From the NCBI GenBank assembly GCA_016703525.1, contig JADJBW010000004.1, forward strand, positions 62,001 through 126,000: a stretch of DNA of 64,000 nucleotides. Direction: 5' to 3'. The DNA is from Actinomycetota bacterium (lineage in GTDB: Bacteria > Actinomycetota > Acidimicrobiia > Acidimicrobiales > Microtrichaceae). The notes under the pieces are model-generated. The model was not told the DNA's origin. It ran no database searches and saw nothing but the letters and a program-made list of their open reading frames with translations. A program made the translations under genes and the position numbers. Of the stretch, positions 41,597 to 50,473 are shown piece by piece. Numbering within the stretch: position 1 is the first letter of the stretch; every line of letters starts with the position of its first letter.

Positions 41597-43021
41597 TCAG
41601 GGCGCGGTCGAGACCACCGAGAACTGGGTTCGCGGCACCGCGATGTCGACGGAGTCGAGCCGCACGCGACAGGTCGTGCCCGGAGCCAACTCGACGGCCA
41701 CCGAGGCGATGACGGCCGGCTCGGCAAGCTGGATCGTGCTCGACCCACGGCCGGAGTTCGTGACGACAGCGGGGAACTCCTCGCCCAGGCGGTGCGCGAG
41801 CACGGCCGCCTCGGTCACGTCGATCACCTCACGATCGACCGCAGACGATCGCCGCGCCGCAGCGTCCATCCATCCGGCGACCGACGGGAGCGCGTCGAGC
41901 GCCCAGCCCGGCGGGCGGATGCCCGCCGCTGCCGCCAAGACGCACTCGTTGGCGAATCGATCGACAAGCCGGCGGATCGGTGCGGTCACGTGCGCGTACG
42001 GCGCGGCGATGGCCGAGTGCGCGTGGTCGGCAGGCGGCGCGCCGTCGAACGCCACGTAGGACGCTCCGCGCAGGGTCCGCGCTGCCTGCGTGGTCAACGC
42101 GGCGCCGGCCGGGGTCGACACGTCCACCGAGCGAACCCACTCCGGGTACGAGAGCCCCGCGGGCCATGCGACGCCGAGCGCCAACGAGTGCTGGCGAAGC
42201 AGGTCGAGCGAGCGAGCGTCCGCCTTGGGCAACGTGCGCAGCACGCCCACGCCGGCCGACAGCATCAACTCGGCGGCCGCCATCCCGCAGCACAGCGACA
42301 GCTGCGCGTTCCACGACTCGACGGGCAATCCGGCGTCGTACCGCAGCACGTAGTGGCCGTCGACGCGCACGACGTTCTGTTCGGGAAGGTTGAGGCTCAC
42401 CCCGCCGCGCTCGCGCTCCAGTGCGAGGCGCGCCTCGCCGATCTCGCGGAGCAGTGCGAGCGCACCGGTCGCCGTTCCTGCGTCGATCTCGTGTTGCGCG
42501 TCGACGTAGCTCATGGCGCGACGGTTTCGCACGAGCGCCCGTTCCACCGCGACGTCGGCTACCGCACCGCGATCATCCAGGTCGATGCGCCACAGCACCG
42601 CCGGCCGTTCGGCGCCCTCCAGCAGACTCGCCGCGCCCTCGCTGAGCTCGACCGGATGCAGCGGCGCCCGGGCGTCGGGGCAATAGACGGTGGTGCCGCG
42701 TCGGCGCGCCTCCAGATCGACCGGGTCACCGGATTCCACCCACGCCGCCAGGTCGGCGATCGCGTACCAGAACCGATAGCCGCCCTTCCGCCGCTCGAGC
42801 GCCAGCGCCTGGTCGATGTCGCGGCTTCCCGCCGGATCGATCGATACCAGGTCGACCTCACGCCGATCGGCCCGGGCTCCGGCGGCGGCACCGCGTGCCG
42901 CCGCTGCCGCCGCTGCGTCGCGAACCTCGGGCGAGAACTCGACCTGCACCTCGTGGCGCCGCCGGATCGCCGCGAACACCGGCTCGAGTTCGACGACGGC
43001 ATGACGACGGGGGGAGCGCAT
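41597..43021 (-). CDS. RNB-domain ribonuclease (RNase II/R family)
   Basis: A 474-residue protein made almost only of the RNB catalytic domain. VDLVSIDPAGSRDIDQALALERR contains the metal-binding Asp cluster; AIADLAAWVESGDPVDLEARRRGTTVYCPD, RRAMSYVDAQHEI and HAHSAIAAPYAHVTAPIRRLVDRF are further RNB landmarks. N-terminal cold-shock and C-terminal S1 domains of RNase R are lacking or minimal, as in the short actinobacterial form. Predicted processive 3'-5' exoribonuclease. Confidence 0.92.
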   Translation of the reverse strand: MRSPRRHAVVELEPVFAAIRRRHEVQVEFSPEVRDAAAAAAARGAAAGARADRREVDLVSIDPAGSRDIDQALALERRKGGYRFWYAIADLAAWVESGDPVDLEARRRGTTVYCPDARAPLHPVELSEGAASLLEGAERPAVLWRIDLDDRGAVADVAVERALVRNRRAMSYVDAQHEIDAGTATGALALLREIGEARLALERERGGVSLNLPEQNVVRVDGHYVLRYDAGLPVESWNAQLSLCCGMAAAELMLSAGVGVLRTLPKADARSLDLLRQHSLALGVAWPAGLSYPEWVRSVDVSTPAGAALTTQAARTLRGASYVAFDGAPPADHAHSAIAAPYAHVTAPIRRLVDRFANECVLAAAAGIRPPGWALDALPSVAGWMDAAARRSSAVDREVIDVTEAAVLAHRLGEEFPAVVTNSGRGSSTIQLAEPAVIASVAVELAPGTTCRVRLDSVDIAVPRTQFSVVSTAP

Positions 43022-43157
43022 TGCGCCACGCTATCGGCCACCGATCCGCCGCGATCGCCCGCACTCCCGGGGCCGAGCCGACCGGTGCTGCGGACTCGAC
43101 GTGTGGCGCTCCACGCGGCGAGAACGCGTTCCAGTTTTGGGCCTACCATGTCGTCCT

Positions 43158-44276
43158 ATGCAGAACGAGCTGTGCGAACGCCTTGGAATCGAGTTCCCGA
43201 TCTTTGCCTTCACCCACTGCCGCGACGTCGTCGCTGCGGTCAGCAACGCCGGCGGACTCGGCGTGCTCGGCGCGGTCGGTTTCACTCCCGAGCAGTTGGA
43301 AACCGAACTTGCGTGGATCGACGAGCACGTCGGCGACAAGCCGTACGGCGTCGACATCGTGATCCCCATGAAGTACGAGGGCATGGGCGAGATGGACCCG
43401 TCCAAGCTCGAGGACGAACTGCGGGCGATGATCCCCGACGGCCACCGCGCCTTCGTGAAGAAGCTCCTCGCCGACCACGATGTGCCGGAGCTCCCCGAGG
43501 GAGAGAAGGCGCCCGAGTTGCTCGGCTGGACCGAGGCCACGGCCGGCCCGCAGGTCGAGGTCGCGTTGAGCCACCCGAAGGTGAAGCTGATCGCCAACGC
43601 CCTCGGCACCCCTCCCGCCGAGATCATCAACGAGATCCAGTCGACCGGCCGGCTAGTCGCAGCCCTCTGCGGCTCGCCCCGACAGGCGCTCAGCCACAAG
43701 GAAGCCGGCCTCGACATCATCATCGCCCAGGGCTCCGAAGGCGGAGGCCACACCGGTGAGGTGGGCTCGATCGTGCTCTGGCCGCAGGTGATCGACGCCG
43801 TCGCGCCGACGCCGGTGCTCGCCGCGGGCGGCATCGGCTCGGGTCGCCAGATGGCGGCAGCGCTCGCGATGGGCGCGTCCGGTGTGTGGACCGGCTCGCT
43901 GTGGCTCACGGTGGAAGAGGCCGACATTCCGCCGGCCCAGATGGCGCAGTACATCGAGGCCGGGTCGAAGGACACGGTCCGCAGCCGCAGCTTCACCGGC
44001 AAGCCGTGCCGCATGTTGCGCAATGACTGGACCGAAGCCTGGGAGAACCCCGACAACCCGAAGCCACTCGGCATGCCGCTGCAGTTCATGATCACCGGCG
44101 AGGCGGTCACCCGCGGCCACAAGTACCCGGAAGCGGCCTTGAAGGTGCAGTTCAACCCGGTCGGCCAGGTCGTCGGCCAGATGAACAAGATCCGAAAGAC
44201 CAAGGACGTCATCTTCGAGATGGTCGAGGACTACATCGACGCCACGACGCGGATGCACGACGCGCTCGGCGACTGA
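43158..44276 (+). CDS. nitronate monooxygenase/NPD-family flavoprotein
   Basis: A 372-residue FMN TIM-barrel protein. Start ATG 43158 (MQNELCERLGIEFPIFAF); the frame is open upstream but lacks support. VVAAVSNAGGLGVLGA, IAQGSEGGGHTGEVGSIVLWPQVIDAV and LAAGGIGSGRQMAAALAMGASGVWTGS are the FMN-binding and catalytic blocks of the family. Relatives oxidise nitronates or reduce enoyl substrates. Monocistronic as far as visible. Confidence 0.9.
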   Translation: MQNELCERLGIEFPIFAFTHCRDVVAAVSNAGGLGVLGAVGFTPEQLETELAWIDEHVGDKPYGVDIVIPMKYEGMGEMDPSKLEDELRAMIPDGHRAFVKKLLADHDVPELPEGEKAPELLGWTEATAGPQVEVALSHPKVKLIANALGTPPAEIINEIQSTGRLVAALCGSPRQALSHKEAGLDIIIAQGSEGGGHTGEVGSIVLWPQVIDAVAPTPVLAAGGIGSGRQMAAALAMGASGVWTGSLWLTVEEADIPPAQMAQYIEAGSKDTVRSRSFTGKPCRMLRNDWTEAWENPDNPKPLGMPLQFMITGEAVTRGHKYPEAALKVQFNPVGQVVGQMNKIRKTKDVIFEMVEDYIDATTRMHDALGD

Positions 44277-44310
44277 TAGCCCGCCCTCCGGACCTGCGCG
44301 AGTAGCGATC

Positions 44311-45024
44311 GTGGGCAACCCGCATCCTCCCCGGCCGATCCGGATCGCCACGTACAACGTGCGCCACGGCGCTCCGCCCGCGCGTGGCGTCGACCGTCGC
44401 GGGCTCGTCCACACGCTTCGCTCCCTCGACGTCGACCTCCTCGCATTGCAGGAGGTCGACGTTCGCGTTCGGCGGAGCCGCTACCTCAACCTGGGGCGCA
44501 CCACCTCCCGTGCCACGGGCCTGCACGTGGAGTTCGCCCGGGCAACCTCGATCGGCCGCTTCGGGCAGTACGGCATCGCGCTCGCGACCCGCACCCCGCC
44601 GCACGCACTGCAGCGCGTGGCGCTGCCGTCGTTCGGCATGGAGGCACGCGTCGCCATCCTCGCCCGCGTTCGCCTCGGCGACATGCTCGCGACCGTGGCG
44701 GCGACCCACCTCCACAACCGACGCGAGCCGGCCCTCGCACAACTCGACGTCGTGATCGAGGCGCTGCTCGAACGGCCGGGTCCGCATCTCTTGTTGGGCG
44801 ACCTGAACCTCGGTCCCGACCCGGTCATGCAGCGGCTCGAGGCGGCGGGCTTCACCACGGTCGACTCCCCGCCGACGTTCCCCACGCAGCGACCGACCCG
44901 GCGCATCGATTGGATCGCCGGTCGAGGCGTCGACCTGCGCGCCCCCCTCGTTCCGCCGGTGTGGAGCAGCGACCATCTTCCGCTGATCGTCACCGTTGCG
45001 CCCGCCGCCGCAGTGGGTGCTTGA
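44311..45024 (+). CDS. endonuclease/exonuclease/phosphatase-family protein
   Basis: A 237-residue EEP-fold hydrolase from GTG 44311. The motifs are RIATYNVRHG, LLALQEVDVR (metal Glu), AATHLHNR, LLLGDLNLGPD (Asp/Asn) and WSSDHLPLIVTV (terminal Asp-His). The set is complete, so catalysis is expected; the family spans DNA repair nucleases, phosphodiesterases and lipid phosphatases, and nothing here decides between them. No signal peptide. Confidence 0.88.
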   Translation: MGNPHPPRPIRIATYNVRHGAPPARGVDRRGLVHTLRSLDVDLLALQEVDVRVRRSRYLNLGRTTSRATGLHVEFARATSIGRFGQYGIALATRTPPHALQRVALPSFGMEARVAILARVRLGDMLATVAATHLHNRREPALAQLDVVIEALLERPGPHLLLGDLNLGPDPVMQRLEAAGFTTVDSPPTFPTQRPTRRIDWIAGRGVDLRAPLVPPVWSSDHLPLIVTVAPAAAVGA

Positions 45025-45108
45025 TCGATCGACCTCGTCTCCGTACTCTGCGACGCATCGGTGAGGGTCAGCGGGGCCCAGCCGGAGTGAGCAGTTGGGC
45101 AGGCGGGC

Positions 45109-46056
45109 GTGGACGCGAGAACCGAGGAGCAACCCGATGGGCCGCCCGATCCGGGGCACGCCCGCTTCGCCGATCTCACGCTCGGCGGCATCGACATTCG
45201 CGTCGAGACCGAGGACACGGCCCTCAGCGAGGTCATCACCATCACCACGGTGATCGAGCGAGACGACACGCACCGAGCATCCGGCGGCGGGATGGAAGAG
45301 CCCGACGTGATCGATCTCCGCGATCGCCCCCGCACCTCGACCACGTCGCAGCGACGCCGCACCGACGTGACCGACCGTCGGGCCGGCAGCGACCCGCTCG
45401 CCGGGAAGTTCGCCGTGGTGACCGGCGCGACCTTCGGCGTCGGGCGATCCGTCGCCCACGCGCTCGCCGCGACCGACGCTCGGGTCTGCGTGGTCGGCCA
45501 CGACGTGGACGCGCTCCGCCGAACCGTCGCCGAGGCGCCGGGAGGCACGACGCTTTTCCTCCGAGGCGACCTTGCCGACAGCGCACAGATTGACTCGATC
45601 GCCGACTTCGTCGACCGCATCGACCGTCCGATCGACATCCTCGTGCACGCGGCGGGGACGCCCCGGGGCGACAGCCTCACCACCGCGACCGTGGCGCAGC
45701 TCGACGATCAGTACGCGACCCATGTTCGGGGTCCGTTCCTGTTGTCGCAGCGCCTGCTCCCGTCGCTCCGAGCGGCCCGCGGTCACGTGGTGTTCGTCAA
45801 CACCTCGGCCGCGCTGCGCAGCTCGGCCGACGGCGCGCTGTACTCGATGACGCGCGCCGGGATGCGCATGCTGGCCGACGGGATCCGCGACGACGCACGG
45901 GCCGACGGCGTGCGCGTCACCAGCATCTACCCAGATCTCGACAACGGCTCGGAGTTGGCGGCCGACGACATCGCCGCCAACGTTCTGCATGCGCTGCGCA
46001 TGCCGCCGGGCGTCGAGATCACCGACATCCAGCTTCGGGCCGGGATCGGCGCCTGA
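45109..46056 (+). CDS. SDR-fold protein with N-terminal extension and altered active site
   Basis: A 315-residue protein from GTG 45109. The first about 95 residues are acidic and Thr-rich (FADLTLGGIDIRVETEDTAL) and not part of an SDR; a later ATG at 45292 would remove most of them. The SDR core has KFAVVTGATFGVGRSVAHAL, ILVHAAGTPRG and VNTSAALRSS, but the catalytic YxxxK reads YSMTR, so Lys is replaced by Arg. It may be a low-activity or non-catalytic dehydrogenase. Function unknown. Confidence 0.75.
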   Translation: MDARTEEQPDGPPDPGHARFADLTLGGIDIRVETEDTALSEVITITTVIERDDTHRASGGGMEEPDVIDLRDRPRTSTTSQRRRTDVTDRRAGSDPLAGKFAVVTGATFGVGRSVAHALAATDARVCVVGHDVDALRRTVAEAPGGTTLFLRGDLADSAQIDSIADFVDRIDRPIDILVHAAGTPRGDSLTTATVAQLDDQYATHVRGPFLLSQRLLPSLRAARGHVVFVNTSAALRSSADGALYSMTRAGMRMLADGIRDDARADGVRVTSIYPDLDNGSELAADDIAANVLHALRMPPGVEITDIQLRAGIGA

Positions 46057-46108
46057 ACACGATCGGTGGCACGTAGATCTCGCTGAGCGCAGCGGTTAGA
46101 TTCCGTCC

Positions 46109-46432
46109 ATGAGTCGGACGTGTGCGAGGCCAGGGTGCAACGAACCCGCCGTTGCCGTGCTCACGATGGATGCAGCGCATCGCCGAGCGTGGTTCGACAC
46201 GGTTGCCGAGGATGGCACCGGCCAACACCCGCTGTGTGAGCGACACGCCGGCCGCACTCGACTCCCGAGCGGCTGGGAGCTGACCGACCGTCGGCACATC
46301 GACCCGACCGATACCTACCTCACCGAGCCTCGGGGGCACCTGCTGCGCCAGGCGTTCGAGCGACGCGGCCAACAGCGCTCGGTGCTCACGAGCCCAGGCG
46401 GTCAGACGACGCCGTCGACCGCGTCGCCGTAG
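46109..46432 (+). CDS. DUF3499-like Cys-rich small protein
   Basis: A 107-residue protein beginning MSRTCARPGCNEPAVAVLTMD and containing HPLCERHAGRTRLPSGWEL, the CxxxxC plus CxxH metal-binding pattern of DUF3499 proteins found throughout actinobacteria. The last 35 residues are not conserved and overlap the convergent SDR gene by 31 bp. Probably zinc-binding; role unknown. Confidence 0.8.
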   Translation: MSRTCARPGCNEPAVAVLTMDAAHRRAWFDTVAEDGTGQHPLCERHAGRTRLPSGWELTDRRHIDPTDTYLTEPRGHLLRQAFERRGQQRSVLTSPGGQTTPSTASP

Positions 46433-47235
46433 AGCCCGCGCGCCCACTCGCCGTAGTCGGGCCCGGCTCGCAGCGAATGCCCGCCGTCGATCGGCAGGCA
46501 CACCCCGGTGACCATCGCCGACTCGGGGCCGCACAGATAGCGGATCGCCGGAGCGACGTCCTCCACCTCGCCGAACCGAGCGATCGCCATGTTGTCCAGA
46601 TAGCTCCGACCGACCGAATCCTCCGGCGTCACCATCGCCACCAGATCGGTGCGAATGATGCCGGGATTGACCGCATTCACCCGCACTCCGGCGACGCCCA
46701 ACTCGTCGGCCGTCGATCGAACCAGCATGTCGACGCCGGCCTTCGCGACGGCGTAGGGCGCCATGAATCGATGCGTCAGCCTCGATGCCACCGACGACAC
46801 CGCGACCATCGAGCCACCACCGGATGCCGCGATCGCGGCGCCCGCATGCTTGAAGGTCAGGAACACCCCGGTCAGGCTCACGCCGAGCACCCGGTTCCAC
46901 TCGTCGAGCGAGGTGGCGATCACCGGCCCGAGCGTGCCGTCGCCTGCAGCGGCGACGCACGTGGTGAGCTTCCCGTCCACCTTGGCCGCCTCCACGGCTG
47001 CCGCCACGTCGTCCTCGCTGGAGACATCACCGGCGAAGGTTCGAACCTCGACCCCGTCCGCAGCGACAGCGGCGAGCGCCTCGGCGCCGGCAGCCAACCG
47101 GTCGGGCGATCGGCCCATGATCGTGACATGCATGCCGTCGCTGGCGAGGGCACTCGCAGCGGCGAGCCCGATCCCGCTGCCGCCGCCGGTGACCAGCGCC
47201 GACATGCCGGCGAGTGAGGTGGAACGCTCAGTCAT
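46402..47235 (-). CDS. short-chain dehydrogenase/reductase
   Basis: A 277-residue classical SDR. SALVTGGGSGIGLAAASAL (cofactor), CVAAAGDG, VAVSSVASRL with the catalytic Ser, PYAVAKAGVDML (YxxxK) and the C-terminal GVCLPIDGGHSL. Intact and full length. The substrate is not evident; neighbours give no operon context because both flanking genes end or start away from it. Confidence 0.92.
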   Translation of the reverse strand: MTERSTSLAGMSALVTGGGSGIGLAAASALASDGMHVTIMGRSPDRLAAGAEALAAVAADGVEVRTFAGDVSSEDDVAAAVEAAKVDGKLTTCVAAAGDGTLGPVIATSLDEWNRVLGVSLTGVFLTFKHAGAAIAASGGGSMVAVSSVASRLTHRFMAPYAVAKAGVDMLVRSTADELGVAGVRVNAVNPGIIRTDLVAMVTPEDSVGRSYLDNMAIARFGEVEDVAPAIRYLCGPESAMVTGVCLPIDGGHSLRAGPDYGEWARGLYGDAVDGVV

Positions 47236-47257
47236 TCCGCAACTGTACGTGCGGACG

Positions 47258-47290
47258 CGAGTGGGGCCCGCACACGGCGGGCCCCACTCG
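47258..47290 (-). terminator. hairpin after the surface-protein gene
   Basis: 14-bp perfect arms CGAGTGGGGCCCGC (47258-47271) and complement (47277-47290), loop ACACG. It lies 37 bp beyond the stop of the minus-strand surface-protein gene at 47328 and before the SDR start. Confidence 0.75.
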
Positions 47291-47327
47291 ATTCAGGTAT
47301 CTGCGGCTTGGCGCTTGGCGCCTGGCG

Positions 47328-48977
47328 TCAGTCCCGGCGACGCCGGCGAGCCGAGAGGACGAAGAGCGCCCCGGCGGCGATCAGGGACACCGCGGCGAGG
47401 ATGAGCGGGCGAACCGTCGACCCCGTGTACGCCAGCCCCGAACCCGAGGTCGAACCCGTCGACCGGGTCTGCGAGGTGCCGGCCACGGCGGCGGTGCCGT
47501 TGCTGCCGATGTTGGACACAGCTCGGTTCGCCGTCGCGTCGAGGACACCGTTGCCGGCGACCACCGGAATCGTTGTCGGCGTGACGGTCGTTGGAGCGAC
47601 CGTCGTTGGAGCTACCGTCGTCGGAAGCGAGGGCGGCCCACCGATGTCCGAAGTCGTCGATGTCGTTGACAGCACCGGCGAACCCGAGCAGTCCCACGCA
47701 AGCTCCATGTCGACGCCGCGGATGCTGTTCGGCTGTCCAAGCGGGCCCCACGCATCGGGACGGTGATGCAACCGCGCGCCCTTCGCTGCGATCGGCAACG
47801 TCACCGTTCCCAGCGATCCGACCCACTCGGCGTACTCCACGCCATCGGCAAGATCCGGAGACGGCTGCGACACTGCGATCACGTTGCCCGCAGCATCGAG
47901 GAACTCGACCTCGATCGACTCCGACGGCTGGACGTCGAAGGAACGCCCCTGGTGGCCGTCCCAGACACGCACGTTGGGCAGCGACACCGCCCCCGCCGGG
48001 ATGTTCACTGGAATCACCTCGCTGTACGAGTGACCCGTGTACACCAGCTCGCTGATCGACACGTCCTTGGTCGTGCACGACCCACTCGGGACAGTCGTCG
48101 AGGTCGTGCTCGTCGAGGTCGTGCTCGTCGAGGTCGACGTCGACGTCGACGTCGACGTGCTGGTGGAGGTCGACGTACTCGTCGAGGTCGACGTACTCGT
48201 GCTGGTCGACGTCGTCGTGCTCGTCGAGCCGCCGTCCTTCACCCGGAAGGTTCCGCAGTACCACGTCGTCGGCTTGCCGAGCACGTCGGTGCCGGTTTGC
48301 AGCACGCGGTAGCGGCCGGGAGCGAGCGGAGAGGGAACGTTGAAGAAGTCGTAGCCGGCCGCCGAGGCCGCCCCCGTGTAGACCACCTTCGGGAATTCAC
48401 CGGGGATCGGCGGAACCAACGAGTCGGGCTCGATCGAAATCTGCATCGATCCGCCCGGCGTCATCACCCACGGGCGGTACCACTTGATCTTTGCGCCAGG
48501 ATCGACGACCCAGTGCTGCTGATCGTTGCAGAACCCCAGGTCGTACCGCACCAACACGTCGGCGACTGCGGCCTCCGGGCACTGTGCGCTCGTGGCCGTG
48601 ATCCGATGTCGGCCGGCGGGTGTGCCCGACGGGATGGTCACGAGCACGCTGAACTTGCCCGACGGCGGAACGACCACGGTGGCGAGCACCACGGAGGTCG
48701 ACCCACCCATGCGCGTCATGCGGATCGTCACCGTGTCGCCAGGCACACCGAACCCGGTCACCGTCACCTTGCCCCCCGGCTTGACCACCGGTGAGCTCAC
48801 GGTGAGGCTCGTGGGAACGTACTCGTTGCAGGAGCTGACGGGGCCCGCCTGTGCGACCGGCTGAGGCGCAGCCGCGCTCGCGCCAGCAGGCAATTGCAGT
48901 GGCACGGACAGACCAGCGGCCATGACGACCAAAGCCAGGATGCGCGCAGACTGCCGTGAAGCCAGTTGCTTGATCAC
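47328..48977 (-). CDS. secreted, sortase-type anchored surface protein with Ser-Thr stalk
   Basis: A 549-residue protein. GTG 48977 follows GGAGGGT. Signal peptide (ILALVVMAAGLSVPLQLPAGASA), an immunoglobulin-like domain (about residues 45-140: VSSPVVKPGGKVTVTGFGVPG), a second domain, a pure Ser-Thr stalk of about 48 residues in the middle, another beta domain (residues about 300-420), a Thr/Pro spacer and the C-terminal sorting signal SGLAYTGSTVRP plus hydrophobic helix and RRRRRD. LAYTG fits the LAxTG-type signal used by class E actinobacterial sortases. No sortase gene lies in this window. Confidence 0.85.
   Translation of the reverse strand: MIKQLASRQSARILALVVMAAGLSVPLQLPAGASAAAPQPVAQAGPVSSCNEYVPTSLTVSSPVVKPGGKVTVTGFGVPGDTVTIRMTRMGGSTSVVLATVVVPPSGKFSVLVTIPSGTPAGRHRITATSAQCPEAAVADVLVRYDLGFCNDQQHWVVDPGAKIKWYRPWVMTPGGSMQISIEPDSLVPPIPGEFPKVVYTGAASAAGYDFFNVPSPLAPGRYRVLQTGTDVLGKPTTWYCGTFRVKDGGSTSTTTSTSTSTSTSTSTSTSTSTSTSTSTSTSTSTTSTSTTSTTVPSGSCTTKDVSISELVYTGHSYSEVIPVNIPAGAVSLPNVRVWDGHQGRSFDVQPSESIEVEFLDAAGNVIAVSQPSPDLADGVEYAEWVGSLGTVTLPIAAKGARLHHRPDAWGPLGQPNSIRGVDMELAWDCSGSPVLSTTSTTSDIGGPPSLPTTVAPTTVAPTTVTPTTIPVVAGNGVLDATANRAVSNIGSNGTAAVAGTSQTRSTGSTSGSGLAYTGSTVRPLILAAVSLIAAGALFVLSARRRRRD
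48091..48231 (-). repeat. coding low-complexity array encoding the Ser-Thr stalk
   Basis: Irregular tandem hexamers (variants of GTCGAC, GTGCTC, GTCGAG on the plus strand) translating on the minus strand to alternating Ser-Thr. Frame-preserving period of 6 bp makes stalk length likely to vary between strains. Confidence 0.85.
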
Positions 48978-49211
48978 GACGTACCCTCCATCAGATCGGG
49001 CTCCCCCAGGAACCCAATACGTCCGCCAATTGTGCCCGACACAACACGCACCGTCCAGACCCCTGGGAATATTCCCTGCCTGTCCGAACCGTTTCATTCA
49101 CCACACAATCATCGGCAGCGTCTCCGGCAACTCAAGGATCCGTCCGAACTTCGACGGCTCTTGGCGGGTCGCGACGGGTGCGTAGACCGCCCCTCGCCGT
49201 AGGCTCGACGC

Positions 49212-50282
49212 GTGGACGAACCCGCGGCGGAACCCTCGATTGAGCCCGAAAGCATCGTCGACCAAGCACGGCGCCGACTCGCCGATGCCGACCCGGCAGC
49301 CGTGTACCGGAGCATGGCCGGGCTCGTCCGATCGTCGCACACGCTGCTCCAGCCGATCTCGTACAGCGCGTCGCTGGCGTTCCACCAACCCACCTGTGTT
49401 GCGGTGGAACCCGAGCCGTCAACCGCCGAGGCCATCCACCTGTACGGACGCGCTGCCTACCCCCACTTCGACCGCGATCTGGTGGACACGCTCGCCTCGC
49501 CGACCCTCGATCATTTGATGACCGAGGTGTACCACCTCTTGGTCGCGGAGGGGCGCAACATCGCCCTCGTCACCAACCACGGCCAGATCATCGACATCGC
49601 GCTCATCCTCGGGGCGCTCGAACTCGCGCTCGTCGCCGAGACGCGGACATTCGGCGTGCTCGACGAACGCATCGACGTGAACCAATTGATCCCGCGGTGC
49701 AATCTCATGCTGTCGAAGATGGTGGCGACCACACAGGTGTTCGGCATACCGACGCCTCAAGTGCTCCAGGCGGTGTGCCGCTGCTTCTACAGCGTTCCCC
49801 AGACCGCGAGCCGGCGACGGGCGCGCCTCGATCCGGAGATCTCGCGCGCCAACAACCTCGCCATGCGCGCCGAACTCGAGGAACGACTCAGCGTGGGCGG
49901 CCAGGTCCTCGCCATGGCCGCGAGCGGCTCGCAGGACCTCCGCCTCGCCGCCGGGTTGGTCCAGAAGGTCCGTACGACATGGCGGCAACGCCGCGGTGAG
50001 GACCCGGGCAACAACGCGAGCCTCCACCTCCAGCCGCTGTACAACGGCACGATCAACCTGATGCTGACGTGCGAATACGTGTTGCCGGTGGCGCTCTCGC
50101 TCGAACGCGACCATCCGGCCTGCGCTGTCGGGCCGATCACCCGAGTGCGCGACGCCCAGGACTGCCACGACGTCATGCGTTGGATCGCCACCGCCCATGG
50201 CGAGGCAACCGGGGTGACCACGGTGTACCACGAGCACGAGGACGACCTGCTCACGCAGGTTCGAGCGGTGCTGCGAACCTGA
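49212..50282 (+). CDS. putative acyltransferase-like protein (NHx4D motif)
   Basis: A 356-residue protein from GTG 49212. Residues 122-128 read NHGQIID, matching the NHx4D motif of glycerolipid acyltransferases, and the following ALILGALELALVAETRTFGVLDERID has the spacing of PlsB/PlsC second blocks. The rest does not let me name a subfamily, and a different function is possible. No membrane helix is clear. Standing alone between the surface-protein gene and a secreted-protein gene, it has no informative operon context. Confidence 0.5.
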   Translation: MDEPAAEPSIEPESIVDQARRRLADADPAAVYRSMAGLVRSSHTLLQPISYSASLAFHQPTCVAVEPEPSTAEAIHLYGRAAYPHFDRDLVDTLASPTLDHLMTEVYHLLVAEGRNIALVTNHGQIIDIALILGALELALVAETRTFGVLDERIDVNQLIPRCNLMLSKMVATTQVFGIPTPQVLQAVCRCFYSVPQTASRRRARLDPEISRANNLAMRAELEERLSVGGQVLAMAASGSQDLRLAAGLVQKVRTTWRQRRGEDPGNNASLHLQPLYNGTINLMLTCEYVLPVALSLERDHPACAVGPITRVRDAQDCHDVMRWIATAHGEATGVTTVYHEHEDDLLTQVRAVLRT

Positions 50283-50473
50283 GCGCCATACGCCGGCCGC
50301 AACCGCCTTGCGCGCTCATTTTCACGCAGGGCGGTTTGTGCCCGCGGCCTGTAGCCTTGAGTCGATCTTCCCGGATGTGGACGTCATGCCTTCTCCTGAG
50401 GCCGTCCGCCACCGATAATGGGGAGCGCGACGACCTGCCGCACTCCCGCGCAGCGTCCGTCCCACGAGGAACC

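Noticed and set aside
41453..43759. 768-residue plus-strand frame
   Set aside because: Antisense of the RNB nuclease and out of frame with the nitronate monooxygenase; low-complexity translation.
48091..48231. short tandem repeats as a possible CRISPR or VNTR array
   Set aside because: No spacer structure; the repeats translate in frame to a Ser-Thr stalk of the surface protein.
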